Below are positions 16,542-26,419 of a DNA stretch of 64,000 bases, piece after piece; the stretch's first letter is position 1; each line of letters starts with the position of its first letter. Position numbers and translations under genes: made by a program. The notes beneath the pieces were generated by a model. It was not told the DNA's origin, did not search any database, and saw only the letters and a program-made list of their open reading frames with translations. Source of the DNA: Piscibacillus sp052246295 (lineage in GTDB: Bacteria > Bacillota > Bacilli > Bacillales > Alkalibacillaceae); NCBI GenBank assembly GCA_052246295.1, contig JBQQCO010000003.1, one strand, 5' to 3'.

Positions 16542-18644
16542 ATGGGAGATCAAGAACAAAGTTTTTATGTTCAAGGTATGTCTTGTGCCAATTGCGCCAA
16601 AACGTTTGAAAACAACGTAAAAGAAATCTCAACCGTTAAAAATGCTGACGTGAACTTTGGTGCATCAAAAATCACCGTAGAAGGGGCAGCATCTATTGAA
16701 GATCTTGAAAAAGCTGGCTCATTTGAAAACTTAAAAATCACCCAAGAATATGAGGATACCCCTCAAAAATCATTTTGGGATTATGTTAAGGAAAACGGCA
16801 ATGTCGTTGGTTCACTCATCTTTTTAGCATTAGGTATTGCTCTTTTCTTTCAAATTGGTGAAGAGCATCCTGTGACGATCGGATCGTTTATTGCTTCTAT
16901 TGTCATTGGAGGCCACCGTCTATTCATAGCTGGTTTTCAAAACTTAGTTAAACTGCGCTTTGATATGAAGACATTAATGACCATTGCCGTCATTGGTGCC
17001 GCTTTAATCGGGGAGTGGATTGAAGGTGCCGCAGTTGTCATTTTGTTTGCGATTAGTGAAGCACTTGAGTCTTACTCTATGGACAAAGCACGAAATTCAA
17101 TCAAATCATTAATGGGGATCGCCCCTAAAACCGCTAATATTATGAGAGATGGTCAACAACAAGAAGTTAGTGTTGATAACATCCAAGTGAATGATATCGT
17201 CATAGTCAAGCCAGGTGAGAAAATACCGGTCGACGGTGTGGTCTCAAAAGGTGAGTCTTCGATTAACCAAGCATCTATTACAGGTGAGTCTGTTCCAGTT
17301 TATAAAGGATTAGATGATGAAGTTTTTGCCGGAACTCTTAACGAGGAAGGTTATTTAGAAGTTAGAACGACGAAATTAGTTAAAGACTCGACTTTATCTA
17401 AAATTATTCATCTCGTTGAAGAAGCACAAAACGAAAAAGCACCTGCTCAACAATTTGTCGATCGATTTGCGGCTTACTATACACCTTTAATTATGCTCAT
17501 TGCATTAGGTGTAGCAACTGTACCCCCACTCTTTTTCGGAGCTCGATTTGAAACTTGGTTATACCAAGGGTTAGCTGTATTAGTCGTTGGTTGTCCTTGC
17601 GCCCTAGTTGTTTCAACTCCCGTTGCTATTGTCACAGCAATTGGAAGTGCAGCTCGAAACGGTGTATTAGTTAAAGGCGGAGCTTATTTAGAATCTCTAG
17701 GACATATCGATGCCATCGCTTTTGATAAAACAGGTACGATTACAAAAGGTGAACCTGTCGTCCAACACTATCAAAACCTATCTAATAAAAGTGATGACGA
17801 GTTATTTTCAATCGCAAGTAGCTTAGAACGACAATCACAGCACCCATTAGCCAGAGCTGTTATACATTATGCTGAACAATTTAACCTTCAGCATTACGAA
17901 GTTGAAAGGTTTCAAGCACAAACAGGTAAAGGTATTACAGGATTGATTAACGGAACCGATTATCAAATTGGTAGCCCTGGGATGTTTCAGGAATTAAGCG
18001 CAGCGGTTCAAATTGAGGTCGAAAATCTACAAGAACAAGGTCACACCGTCATCTTAATTGCAGGAAACAACACCGTTATTGGCATCATCGCGATTGCAGA
18101 TGCTGTACGTGACATGCCGAAACAGATGATTAAAGACATTCACGCACTAGGCATGAAACATTCGATCTTACTAACAGGTGATAACGATAAGACCGCCCGT
18201 TCCATTTCAGAACAAGTCGGTATCAAAGAATTTTTGGCAAATCTTCTACCGAAAGATAAGCAAACACAGATCAAACAGTTGAGCCAAAAATACGGTAAAG
18301 TAGCCATGGTTGGTGATGGAGTCAATGACGCTCCTGCATTAGCCACAGCAGATGTCGGCATCGCCATGGGAAGTGCCGGAACCGATACCGCACTTGAAAC
18401 CGCGGATATAGCATTAATGGGAGATGACTTAAGCAAGCTACCATTTACAGTGCGCCTTAGCCGACGTACATTAAACATCATCAAACAAAACATTGGATTT
18501 GCTTTAGGCTTAAAAGTAGTCGCACTCTTACTCGTCATTCCAGGATGGCTCACACTTTGGATCGCCATCCTAGCCGATATGGGCGCGACACTACTTGTAA
18601 CACTGAATGCCTTGAGGTTAATTAAAAATAAGGAAACTAATTAG
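16542..18644 (+). CDS. cadA: CadA, heavy-metal-translocating P-type ATPase (Cd/Zn/Co/Pb)
   Basis: The 700-residue protein has an N-terminal metal-binding domain with GMSCANCA (Cys15 and Cys18), eight predicted transmembrane helices, the membrane metal-site motif Cys351-Pro-Cys353, the phosphorylated Asp395 in DKTGT, HPLA in the nucleotide domain, and GDGVNDAPAL near residue 590. These features define the PIB-2 group that exports Cd, Zn, Pb and Co from the cytoplasm. It is translated from the cadC transcript with a GGAGGAA site overlapping the end of cadC. A strong hairpin ends the operon. Confidence 0.95.
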   Translation: MGDQEQSFYVQGMSCANCAKTFENNVKEISTVKNADVNFGASKITVEGAASIEDLEKAGSFENLKITQEYEDTPQKSFWDYVKENGNVVGSLIFLALGIALFFQIGEEHPVTIGSFIASIVIGGHRLFIAGFQNLVKLRFDMKTLMTIAVIGAALIGEWIEGAAVVILFAISEALESYSMDKARNSIKSLMGIAPKTANIMRDGQQQEVSVDNIQVNDIVIVKPGEKIPVDGVVSKGESSINQASITGESVPVYKGLDDEVFAGTLNEEGYLEVRTTKLVKDSTLSKIIHLVEEAQNEKAPAQQFVDRFAAYYTPLIMLIALGVATVPPLFFGARFETWLYQGLAVLVVGCPCALVVSTPVAIVTAIGSAARNGVLVKGGAYLESLGHIDAIAFDKTGTITKGEPVVQHYQNLSNKSDDELFSIASSLERQSQHPLARAVIHYAEQFNLQHYEVERFQAQTGKGITGLINGTDYQIGSPGMFQELSAAVQIEVENLQEQGHTVILIAGNNTVIGIIAIADAVRDMPKQMIKDIHALGMKHSILLTGDNDKTARSISEQVGIKEFLANLLPKDKQTQIKQLSQKYGKVAMVGDGVNDAPALATADVGIAMGSAGTDTALETADIALMGDDLSKLPFTVRLSRRTLNIIKQNIGFALGLKVVALLLVIPGWLTLWIAILADMGATLLVTLNALRLIKNKETN

Positions 18645-18681
18645 TGAAGGTGGCGACTCCTGTTCGCCACCTTCACTTTTT
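18643..18681 (+). terminator. cadA terminator derived from a repeat end
   Basis: AGTGAAGGTGGCGA / TCGCCACCTTCACT is a perfect 14-bp stem with a seven-base loop and a T-rich tail. The first arm and loop, GAAGGTGGCGACTCCTG, are identical to the left end of the long hairpin repeat at 29473. Confidence 0.92.
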
Positions 18682-18690
18682 CTTTAAATC

Positions 18691-18800
18691 CAGGGACCAT
18701 TTATGAAATTCCCCATATATTTAATTTTTTCCTCATAAATTTAAATTTTTCCCCATATATTCAGATTTTTCCCCATAAATTTAAAAAATTCCCCATAAAT
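18691..18800. repeat. 20-bp phased array, CCCCATAAAT type
   Basis: CCCCATAAAT or close variants start at 18711, 18731, 18751, 18771 and 18791, exactly 20 bp apart, with a diverged unit before them at 18691. The units alternate a C-rich head and an A/T-only tail. It lies between convergent terminators of cadA and hisC. Confidence 0.85.
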
Positions 18801-18810
18801 TACGTAATCA

Positions 18811-18841
18811 TAAGAAAAGCGCAAGCATGGCGCTTGCGCTT
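18811..18841 (-). terminator. Terminator of the his operon
   Basis: The perfect stem AAGCGCAAGC / GCTTGCGCTT (18817-18841) with a five-base loop is followed on the minus strand by TTTTCTT. It touches the end of hisC. Confidence 0.85.
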
Positions 18842-18842
18842 A

Positions 18843-19895
18843 CTAAGTAACAACCAATTTAACATTCCTAACTAAAGTCTCCATCTCATCTTCTGTTCCA
18901 ATTGAAATCCTTATATAATCTTTCAAGTTCTCAAAGTATCTCACATAAATTTTCTCTTGCTTTAGTGTTTCGTATAATGCTTTAGCAGGTATTCGGTTGG
19001 GTTTAACAAACAAAAAGTTGGCTTGTGACGATAAAACATCAAAACCTAAACGTTCAAGCTCACCCTTCGTCCATTCACGAGTTTTAACGATTTGTGAGAT
19101 CGTCTCTTGATAATAATCATCATCTTGTAAAGCCGCTTCAGCTCCGGCTAAGGTGACACGATTGATGGTATAAGAGTTAAACGAATTTTTGATCCGTTCT
19201 AGCCCTTTGATCAGTTCGGCGTTTCCAATGGCATAACCTAACCGAATGCCGGCCAACGCATGCGATTTAGATAACGTGCGCGTGATAAGGACGTTTGGAT
19301 ATTTTTTCGTTAATGGAACAGCTGATTCGGCACCGAAGGCTACATATGCTTCATCAATGATTACCACTTGATTTGGATTCCTCTTAACAATGGTTTCAAA
19401 TTCATCCAAGCCTAGAGCCAATCCAGTCGGGGCATTGGGGTTAGGGAAAATGACGCCACCGATGGAATCACACATGCCCTCTACATTTATTGAAAAATCA
19501 TCTTTCAAAGGAACCGTCTGATACGGAATGTCATAGAGCTTTGCATATACTGGGTAAAAACTATACGTAATCTCTGGAAACTTTATGGCTTCATTCGGTT
19601 CGAAAAACGCTTGAAAGGCGAACGCCAATACTTCATCTGATCCATTTCCGACAAACACATGTTGAGGCTCCACGCCTTCTCGTCTTGCAATTACATTTCT
19701 AAGTGAATCCACGGTCGGGCTAGGATACTTTCTTAGGTCATCACCAATAGCACCTTGCATCGCATCTATCGCTTTTGGTGACGGTGGATATGGATTTTCA
19801 TTCGTGTTTAACTTAATGACATTCGTCTCATTCGGCTGCTCTCCTGGTACATAAGGCTTTGTTTTTCGAACCGTACTGCTCCAGAACTTACTCAT
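18843..19895 (-). CDS. hisC: Histidinol-phosphate aminotransferase
   Basis: The 350-residue fold-type I PLP enzyme converts imidazole-acetol phosphate and glutamate into histidinol phosphate. The PLP lysine lies in TLSKSHALAGIRLGY (about residue 210), with the cofactor-binding segments GNGSDEVL and FPNPNAPTG before it. Length is normal. It is the last gene of the his operon, two bases after hisI. In B. subtilis hisC instead lies with the trp/aro genes, so here the aminotransferase has its place in the his cluster. Confidence 0.94.
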   Translation of the reverse strand: MSKFWSSTVRKTKPYVPGEQPNETNVIKLNTNENPYPPSPKAIDAMQGAIGDDLRKYPSPTVDSLRNVIARREGVEPQHVFVGNGSDEVLAFAFQAFFEPNEAIKFPEITYSFYPVYAKLYDIPYQTVPLKDDFSINVEGMCDSIGGVIFPNPNAPTGLALGLDEFETIVKRNPNQVVIIDEAYVAFGAESAVPLTKKYPNVLITRTLSKSHALAGIRLGYAIGNAELIKGLERIKNSFNSYTINRVTLAGAEAALQDDDYYQETISQIVKTREWTKGELERLGFDVLSSQANFLFVKPNRIPAKALYETLKQEKIYVRYFENLKDYIRISIGTEDEMETLVRNVKLVVT

Positions 19896-19897
19896 GT

Positions 19898-20512
19898 TTA
19901 ATCCCCTTTCAAACGCTTAGTTAACTCTTCTTTAACCCGTTCGACTGGCAGATCCTTCTCTGCTAATAACACTAAGATATGATACGTTAAATCCGCAATT
20001 TCCATCGATAGGTTTTCATCATCATTATTTTTCGCCCCAATAATGATTTCACCGGATTCTTCCCCAATTTTCTTTAAAATCTTATCGATTCCTTCATCGA
20101 ATAAATAGTTCGTATATGACCCTTCTTTTCGATTGTCGCGTCGATCTACAATCGCATCATACACTTGATGCACGACATCCCTTCTAAAGGAAGGCTCTTC
20201 TCCTAACTCGATATCACGGTAAAAACAACTCCGCTCCCCGGTGTGGCACGCGACACCTTTTTGCTCAACTTGAAGTAAAATCGTATCTTGGTCACAGTCA
20301 TAACTCATTTTCTTAACAGTTTGCGTGTTACCTGATGTTGCACCCTTATTCCAAAGCTCATGTCTGTTTCGGCTAAAAAACCATGACGATTTCGTTTCTT
20401 TTGTTTTCTGTAAAGCCTCCTCGTTCATATAGGCCAGCATTAATACTTCGCCAGTTCGATAATCTTGAACAACTGCTGGGATCAATCCATCTTCATTAAA
20501 TTTAAATTCCAT
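19898..20512 (-). CDS. hisI: Bifunctional phosphoribosyl-AMP cyclohydrolase / phosphoribosyl-ATP pyrophosphohydrolase
   Basis: The 204-residue protein joins HisI (residues about 1-105) and HisE (about 115-204). The cyclohydrolase part has SYDCDQDTILLQVEQKGVAC split by its zinc and magnesium ligands, and HTGERSCFY. The HisE part carries the conserved GEESGEIIIGAKN segment with the acidic residues of the MazG-like fold. Together they catalyse steps 2 and 3 of histidine synthesis. It lies between hisF and hisC. Confidence 0.95.
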   Translation of the reverse strand: MEFKFNEDGLIPAVVQDYRTGEVLMLAYMNEEALQKTKETKSSWFFSRNRHELWNKGATSGNTQTVKKMSYDCDQDTILLQVEQKGVACHTGERSCFYRDIELGEEPSFRRDVVHQVYDAIVDRRDNRKEGSYTNYLFDEGIDKILKKIGEESGEIIIGAKNNDDENLSMEIADLTYHILVLLAEKDLPVERVKEELTKRLKGD

Positions 20513-20516
20513 CTAA

Positions 20517-21272
20517 TCACCCTAATCTGATTGGTAAGTCTTCAAGAGATAAATATTGCTTTAAATCATTGATTTCAATTTCACCAAAGTGGAAGACTGA
20601 TGCTGCCAGCGCTGCATCTGCGCCATTTTTCAACACATCTAGAAAATGCTCCTTCCTCCCTGCTCCGCCTGATGCGACAACTGGAACGTTCACCATGTTG
20701 GCTAATTGGCGTGTAACCGAAACATCGTAACCGGTTTTCACACCATCTGCATTCATCACATTCAATACAATCTCGCCTGCACCGCGCTCGACACCTTCTT
20801 TGGCCCATTCAAATAACTCGAGACCTGTATCTTGTCTTCCACCTTGAACAAACACGTTCCATTGACCATTTACTAACTTCGCATCGATCGACAACACGAC
20901 ACACTGATCGCCGAAACGTTCTGAAGCATCACTGATTAAGACAGGATTTCGCACAGCCGCACTGTTCACGGACACTTTATCCGCTCCTGCATTCAACACC
21001 GTCCTGAAGTCTTCAGCAGTCGTAATCCCTCCTCCAACTGTAAAAGGGATATGTACTTCTTCAGCTACGCGCTCCACAACGTCTAAAAAAATGGACCGTT
21101 TCTCATGTGAAGCCGTAATATCATAAAACACTAATTCATCCGCGCCCAGTTCACTATATCTCTTACCTAAGACAACGGGATCGTCTACGTCTTGGATATT
21201 CTGAAACTGAGTTCCTTTTACGACTCGACCATCACGTACATCGAGACACGGAATAATACGTTTTGCTAACAT
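20517..21272 (-). CDS. hisF: Imidazole glycerol phosphate synthase, cyclase subunit
   Basis: The 251-residue TIM barrel uses ammonia from HisH to form imidazole glycerol phosphate and AICAR. The catalytic aspartates are in IPCLDVRDGRVVKG (Asp11) and in the NVMNADGVKTGYD region (near Asp130). The phosphate-binding loops are VGGGI and ASGGAG. ATG 21272 overlaps the hisA stop codon (TAATG), so translation is coupled. Confidence 0.96.
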   Translation of the reverse strand: MLAKRIIPCLDVRDGRVVKGTQFQNIQDVDDPVVLGKRYSELGADELVFYDITASHEKRSIFLDVVERVAEEVHIPFTVGGGITTAEDFRTVLNAGADKVSVNSAAVRNPVLISDASERFGDQCVVLSIDAKLVNGQWNVFVQGGRQDTGLELFEWAKEGVERGAGEIVLNVMNADGVKTGYDVSVTRQLANMVNVPVVASGGAGRKEHFLDVLKNGADAALAASVFHFGEIEINDLKQYLSLEDLPIRLG

Positions 21273-21979
21273 TAAACTTCCTCCATAACAGCTTTGAGGT
21301 CAATTTTTCCTTCATATAAAGCCTTACCGATGATCGCTCCGTAGATTCCCATTCCACTTAAAGCTTGAATGTCATCGATACTTGTAACGCCACCAGATGC
21401 AATGACATCAATGGACGTTGCATCATTCATATAATTTAACTCTTGTAGGTTTGGTCCTTGAAGCATCCCATCTTTTGAGATATCGGTATAGACAATGGTC
21501 TGAACGCCTGCAGATTCCAGTTCTTTAACAAAATCAATGGCTCTTAACGTCGATGTCTCCGTCCATCCGTCTGTCGCCACATATCCATCTCTCGCATCAA
21601 TGGACACCACAACTTGTTCTCCAAAATGTTCCACAGACTGTTTAACAAAGTCAGGTTCCTTTACAGCCGCCGTTCCTAAAATGACACGATTAACTCCAAT
21701 GTCTAATAATTCTTTGATTCGCTCAATTGATCGAATACCACCACCAACTTGAATCGGTACATTAACTTCTTGAACAATTTTTTGAATGACCTCAAGATTA
21801 TTAGAAGGATTCCCTTTTGCCGCATCTAAATCGACAATGTGTAAATAGGTCGCCCCTTCACGAACCCAGCGTTTCGCCATTTCAATCGGGTCTCCATATT
21901 GTGTTTCCTGATTATAATCCCCTTGCAATAACCGAACGCTTTGTTGGTTTCGTATATCAATTGCCGGAAATATCTTCAC
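21272..21979 (-). CDS. hisA: ProFAR isomerase (phosphoribosylformimino-AICAR-P isomerase)
   Basis: The 235-residue TIM barrel catalyses the Amadori rearrangement in step 4. The catalytic Asp8 lies in FPAIDIRNQQSVRL and the second acidic residue in YTDISKDGMLQGPN, with the phosphate loops VGGGIRS and ASGGVTS. It begins at a GTG with GGGGAGATGG upstream, inside the end of hisH, with which it overlaps by 23 bp. Confidence 0.96.
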   Translation of the reverse strand: MKIFPAIDIRNQQSVRLLQGDYNQETQYGDPIEMAKRWVREGATYLHIVDLDAAKGNPSNNLEVIQKIVQEVNVPIQVGGGIRSIERIKELLDIGVNRVILGTAAVKEPDFVKQSVEHFGEQVVVSIDARDGYVATDGWTETSTLRAIDFVKELESAGVQTIVYTDISKDGMLQGPNLQELNYMNDATSIDVIASGGVTSIDDIQALSGMGIYGAIIGKALYEGKIDLKAVMEEV

Positions 21980-22592
21980 GTGTCACCATCTCCCCGAAGT
22001 TTTTTAGTAGCTGCATGCCCACTTTAGAACTTTTCTCTGGATGGAATTGCATGCCCATCACATTTTCCTTCATCACCGCCGACGTGAACCTTTGACCATA
22101 GTCTGTTGAAAATAAAACATCTTGTTCATCATCAGCTTTCGCAAAATAAGAATGAACAAAATAAACATAATTGTCATTTTGAATACCTTGAGTTATGGAA
22201 TGATCCTTATAGTATTCAGACACTACCAATTGATTCCATCCCATATGAGGTACCTTTAAATCAGTTTCAAATCTAACAATCTCTCCTGAAATTAACCCTA
22301 ATCCATCATGCTCACCATGCTCATAGCTTTTATCAAATAACAATTGCATCCCTAAGCAAATCCCGAGTAGTGGCTTCCCTGTAGCCGTTTCATTAATAAT
22401 TTTTTGGTCAAAACCTTTCTCCTGCAACCGTTCCATTGCATGCCCGAAAGCACCTACTCCAGGTAAAATCATCCCTTTAGCTTCACTTAAGTCGTCAGGA
22501 TTGTCAGTGATGAAAGATTTTAATTCTAGTAAATCAAGTGCATGCTTAACGTTTCTTAAATTGCCTGCACCATAATCGATAATCGCAATCAT
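21957..22592 (-). CDS. hisH: Imidazole glycerol phosphate synthase, glutamine amidotransferase subunit
   Basis: The 211-residue class I glutamine amidotransferase supplies ammonia to HisF. The nucleophile is the Cys in LLGICLGMQLLF (about residue 80) and the His-x-Glu pair is in MGMQFHPEKS near residues 185-187. The oxyanion segment LPGVGAFG is present. The start overlaps the hisB stop by four bases (ATGA). Confidence 0.96.
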   Translation of the reverse strand: MIAIIDYGAGNLRNVKHALDLLELKSFITDNPDDLSEAKGMILPGVGAFGHAMERLQEKGFDQKIINETATGKPLLGICLGMQLLFDKSYEHGEHDGLGLISGEIVRFETDLKVPHMGWNQLVVSEYYKDHSITQGIQNDNYVYFVHSYFAKADDEQDVLFSTDYGQRFTSAVMKENVMGMQFHPEKSSKVGMQLLKNFGEMVTREDISGN

Positions 22593-23176
22593 GATAACGT
22601 CCCTTTCGTCGATGGTACCTGACCATCTGGATTGACTACGGTCACCGCTTCATTCAACACACGGCCGAACCCTTTAAAAATAGACTCTATGATATGGTGA
22701 CTGTTTGATCCGTGTATAAGCTTAATGTGTAACGTCACTCCCGCTTGATTGACAAACGCACGGAAGAATTCTTCAACTAATTCCGTATCAAATGAACCCA
22801 CCTTCTCAGGCAAACCGTCTACATCAAAAACTAAATAAGGACGATTGGAAACATCAAGTGAAACTAAACTTAATGATTCGTCCATTGGTGTAAAATCTGA
22901 TGCATAACGTTTAATTCCTTTTTTGTCTCCAATCGCTTCCTTAAATGCTTGCCCTAGAACAATGCCTATGTCTTCAACAGTGTGATGGGCATCAACATCC
23001 AAGTCACCATCGGCTTTAACAGTCAACCCAAATTGTCCGTGTGCCGCAAAGAGGGTTAACATATGATTGAAAAAGCCAACCCCTGTATCAATTGCGCTTT
23101 GACTAGAGTCATCGACATTTAAAGTTAAATCTATTTTTGTTTCAGTCGTATCTCGTTTAATGGTTGCTTTTCTCAT
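22589..23176 (-). CDS. hisB: Imidazoleglycerol-phosphate dehydratase
   Basis: The 195-residue protein is the monofunctional IGP dehydratase, with the metal-binding His-rich motifs FFNHMLTLFAAHG, DAHHTVEDIG and HGSNSHHIIESIFK. It lacks the phosphatase domain found in the enterobacterial HisB fusion. That matches the presence of a separate PHP-type histidinol phosphatase gene next to the operon. Confidence 0.96.
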   Translation of the reverse strand: MRKATIKRDTTETKIDLTLNVDDSSQSAIDTGVGFFNHMLTLFAAHGQFGLTVKADGDLDVDAHHTVEDIGIVLGQAFKEAIGDKKGIKRYASDFTPMDESLSLVSLDVSNRPYLVFDVDGLPEKVGSFDTELVEEFFRAFVNQAGVTLHIKLIHGSNSHHIIESIFKGFGRVLNEAVTVVNPDGQVPSTKGTLS

Positions 23177-23190
23177 CCATTGCCTCTCCT

Positions 23191-24483
23191 TTACTCAAAA
23201 CGTTTACGAATAGATGCTGCGTGACCATCAAGGCCTTCTTCATCCGCAAAACGAGCAATGTTTTGTTCCACATCACGTAACGCTTGCTGATCATAATAGA
23301 TCACGCTTGATTTTTTCATAAAATCATACACACCGAGTGGTGAAGAAAATTTCGCCGTTCCGTTCGTAGGAAGGGTGTGATTAGGCCCCGCCCAATAATC
23401 GCCTAAAGGCTCAGGCGAGTACTCTCCAAGAAAAATGGCACCAGCATTCTTAACCCGGCCAAGCTGCTCAAATGGATGTTCAATCATTAACTCCAAGTGC
23501 TCTGGAGCTAGTTCATTAACGAACTCAAATGCCACATCTAGATCAGGTACAGCGTAGATGGCACCATGATGAAACAGTGAATGTTGCAAGATATGTTTTC
23601 GTTCGCGCTCTTCCATTTGTTGATTGATTTCATTTTGCACGCTGGTTGCAACCTGATGTGAGGTTGTCACTAAAATCGCTGACGCCATCTCATCATGTTC
23701 AGCTTGAGCGATTAAATCCGCTGCGACATAGGATGAATTGGCCTGTTCATCAGCGACAATACAAACCTCACTCGGCCCTGCGATCATATCAATGCCGACC
23801 TCACCAAACACATACTTCTTTGCACGCGCTACATACGCATTACCTGGACCCGTAATTTTAAAAACTGGTTTCACACTCTCCGTTCCATAAGCCAATGTGG
23901 CAATACCGTGTGCACCACCTACTTTTAAAATCTGTGTTGCCCCAGCTATTTTCGCAGCAACGATCGTCAAAGGATTCACCGTTCCATCTTTGTCAACTGG
24001 AGTTGTCACGATGATGTCATTTACTCCAGCCACTTTTGCAGGAATAACGTTCATCAAGACAGTTGACGGATAAGCCGCTTTGCCACCAGGTACGTACACA
24101 CCTATACGTTCGATTGGTGTAACTTGTTGACCTAACCAAATTCCAGGCTGTTCGTTGTGATACCATGATTGCTCTTTTTGTCGAGAATGGTACTGTTCAA
24201 TATTTGACCTTGCTTCTTCTAAAATTTGTTTAAGGTCATCAGTTGTGGAGTTCATTGCCTCTTCGATTTCATCATTGCTAACCACAATCGAATCTAGTTC
24301 TACTCCATCAAGGTCTTTAATGTAGTTTAGAACCGCTTTGTCTCCTTCTTGTTTAACACGATCGACGATAGTTTTGACACGTTCATCTATAGTTGATAAA
24401 TCACTACTTTCTCTTTGCTTACGTGCCCTTGTAATTTGTTGAATGTCATTTTTTGAAATTTGTTGGATTTGCACAATGCTCAC
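23191..24483 (-). CDS. hisD: Histidinol dehydrogenase
   Basis: The 430-residue zinc enzyme oxidises histidinol to histidine in two NAD-dependent steps. It carries GVYVPGGKAAYPSTVLM, the nucleotide region KITGPGNAYVARAKK and the catalytic/zinc segment IAQAEHDEMASAILVT. The GTG at 24483 overlaps the hisG stop (GTGA); a second GTG nine bases later has better spacing from AAAGGGTG, so the true start could be either. Confidence 0.95.
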   Translation of the reverse strand: MSIVQIQQISKNDIQQITRARKQRESSDLSTIDERVKTIVDRVKQEGDKAVLNYIKDLDGVELDSIVVSNDEIEEAMNSTTDDLKQILEEARSNIEQYHSRQKEQSWYHNEQPGIWLGQQVTPIERIGVYVPGGKAAYPSTVLMNVIPAKVAGVNDIIVTTPVDKDGTVNPLTIVAAKIAGATQILKVGGAHGIATLAYGTESVKPVFKITGPGNAYVARAKKYVFGEVGIDMIAGPSEVCIVADEQANSSYVAADLIAQAEHDEMASAILVTTSHQVATSVQNEINQQMEERERKHILQHSLFHHGAIYAVPDLDVAFEFVNELAPEHLELMIEHPFEQLGRVKNAGAIFLGEYSPEPLGDYWAGPNHTLPTNGTAKFSSPLGVYDFMKKSSVIYYDQQALRDVEQNIARFADEEGLDGHAASIRKRFE

Positions 24484-25118
24484 CCTTTCGTAACCTTTAC
24501 AGCTTCTTTGACCTGCTGTACTAACGGTAAAAGCATATGACTCTTCGTTTTGTAACTCGCTTTATTTACGACTAACCTCGCGCTAATGGCATACATATTT
24601 TCTATAACATCAAGTCCGTTCTCTTCTAACGTACGTCCTGTCTCAACTATATCGACTATGACATCTGACAAACCAACTAATGGCGCTAATTCAACCGAAC
24701 CATTCAATTTAATCGTTTCTATTTGTTTACCCTTTTCTTTGAAAAACATCGTCGTTACTCTCGGATATTTCGTAGCAACAGACAGCTTAACTGCTTGATT
24801 TAAGTCAAACCCGGCCTTTCCAGCAACTGCAAACCGACATTTTCCAAACCCTAAATCAACCAACTCAAAAACATTCGCATTCGCTTCAAGCAAAGTATCC
24901 TTCCCAGCAATGCCAAGGTCAGCTGCACCATTCTCTACATAAGTCGCGACATCTAAAGCTTTAACTAAAATTATTTCATACTGTCCGCAATCGCTTGGTA
25001 AAATTAATTTTCGACTATCTTGGTAAAAGGAAGAGAATTGTATACCTACCTCTTCAAAAATTTTCATGCTTTCTTCAGCAAGTCTTCCTTTAGTTAATGC
25101 AATTTTAATTCTTCCCAT
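24480..25118 (-). CDS. hisG: ATP phosphoribosyltransferase, short form
   Basis: The 212-residue protein is the short HisG that catalyses the first step but lacks the C-terminal regulatory domain. It needs HisZ for activity and histidine feedback. The motif ADLGIAGKDTLLEA and the PRPP-binding GLSDVIVDIVETGRTL segment are present. It starts inside the 3' end of hisZ, a 14-bp overlap, consistent with a hetero-octameric HisGZ complex. Confidence 0.96.
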   Translation of the reverse strand: MGRIKIALTKGRLAEESMKIFEEVGIQFSSFYQDSRKLILPSDCGQYEIILVKALDVATYVENGAADLGIAGKDTLLEANANVFELVDLGFGKCRFAVAGKAGFDLNQAVKLSVATKYPRVTTMFFKEKGKQIETIKLNGSVELAPLVGLSDVIVDIVETGRTLEENGLDVIENMYAISARLVVNKASYKTKSHMLLPLVQQVKEAVKVTKG

Positions 25119-26328
25119 ATAATTGCCCTACCTTACTTAAAAGATCTTGTTGATTGTCATAAGTCTCTTCTAGACCTTCACTTATGATGCAGTTCTTATC
25201 CAAATTAATTAAGATGTCACTGTCTTGGCTATTGAATAGGTCTACAATCCATCCTCGTTGCCTAAAACCTCGTGCAAGCTCAAATGCTTTTGACTTATTT
25301 TCACTTATAATGGATAGCCTAGGTGTATCATAAGAAAGGTTAGCACCTTGTTGATTCAGAGCATCAATTAATTGATCGATGTACACCCCAAACCCTATGG
25401 CATCTACCTTTAACCCAAATTCTTCCGTTAAATGATCATAACGTCCTCCTTGGATAACTGAACGACCAAAATCAGAAACAAACCCTTGAAACATAACTCC
25501 TGTATAATAATTCAAGTTATTTACAAGACCTAAATCGATTGATATATAGTTAGATAGCCCAAGCTCTTCTAATTGATCAACAATCCATTCTAACTCTTGA
25601 ACAGCCTGTAACATATTTTTCGTAATGGATAACGCCTTTGCACGTGAAATTACATCCTCAGGAGCACCGAACAATCTGGTCAAATTCAATAATACATCTT
25701 TAACGTTAGAATCGACTTCGTGCTGATTAAGAATCGTTTCTAATTCAAACTCATTCTTTTGTTCTAATTTGTCTTGAACTTCACGTTGGGTACTCTTTGG
25801 GAGGCTAATTTCTTCCATCAATGATTGAAAAAATTCAGCCTGACCTAAATCGATTTGAAAGCCTTCTAAACCGACAGCTTTTAGAGATTCAATCGCTAAG
25901 GCAATCATTTCTACATCAACATAAGGGTCTTTAGGTCCAAAACATTCCACACCTAGTTGTGTAAATGATCTTGAAAACACATCGGAGTCACCATTTTGCA
26001 TTCGAAAGATATTCGTGACGTAAGAAAGTTTTTCAAAATCAATCGTGTCCTTAGAATTCGCAACCATTCTTGCGATAGGAATCGTTGCATCAGGTCGAAG
26101 GACTAAAATCTTTCCATCGTGATCTATTAACTTAATCATCTGATCCGTGTCCATCGTGCCAGGCATATTCATAAAAAGATCGTAATATTCAAATGTTGGG
26201 GTTTGAATTGGCTTAAACCCATGCAACTTAGTTACTTGATTAATTTGATCAATGACATATTCTTTTTTCTCATAATCGTTAGAATATAGATCTGCCACAC
26301 CTTGAGGTAATTGATTTCCGAATTGCAT
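25105..26328 (-). CDS. hisZ: HisZ, regulatory subunit of ATP phosphoribosyltransferase
   Basis: The protein has 407 residues from ATG 26328, six bases after AAGGAAG; a TTG two codons upstream is less well placed. It resembles histidyl-tRNA synthetase (motif 2 region VLRPDATIPIARMV, and the HisA-like YYTGVMFQGF segment) but lacks the anticodon-binding domain. It binds HisG and gives the short HisG activity and histidine feedback. It is the first gene of the nine-gene operon. Confidence 0.94.
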   Translation of the reverse strand: MQFGNQLPQGVADLYSNDYEKKEYVIDQINQVTKLHGFKPIQTPTFEYYDLFMNMPGTMDTDQMIKLIDHDGKILVLRPDATIPIARMVANSKDTIDFEKLSYVTNIFRMQNGDSDVFSRSFTQLGVECFGPKDPYVDVEMIALAIESLKAVGLEGFQIDLGQAEFFQSLMEEISLPKSTQREVQDKLEQKNEFELETILNQHEVDSNVKDVLLNLTRLFGAPEDVISRAKALSITKNMLQAVQELEWIVDQLEELGLSNYISIDLGLVNNLNYYTGVMFQGFVSDFGRSVIQGGRYDHLTEEFGLKVDAIGFGVYIDQLIDALNQQGANLSYDTPRLSIISENKSKAFELARGFRQRGWIVDLFNSQDSDILINLDKNCIISEGLEETYDNQQDLLSKVGQLYGKN

Positions 26329-26390
26329 AAACAACTTCCTTTATCCCTCTATTTATTTATCACTTTACCAAACTAAAGATATTGTTTATT

Positions 26391-26419
26391 ATTGTAATGG
26401 GTGTACATGTATCTGTCAA
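26391..26419 (-). promoter_or_regulatory. hisZ: Promoter of the his operon
   Basis: On the minus strand TTGACA (26414-26419) and TACAAT (26391-26396) are 17 bp apart. The start codon is about 60 bp downstream. The leader is too short for a T-box and no terminator hairpin is seen in it. Confidence 0.8.
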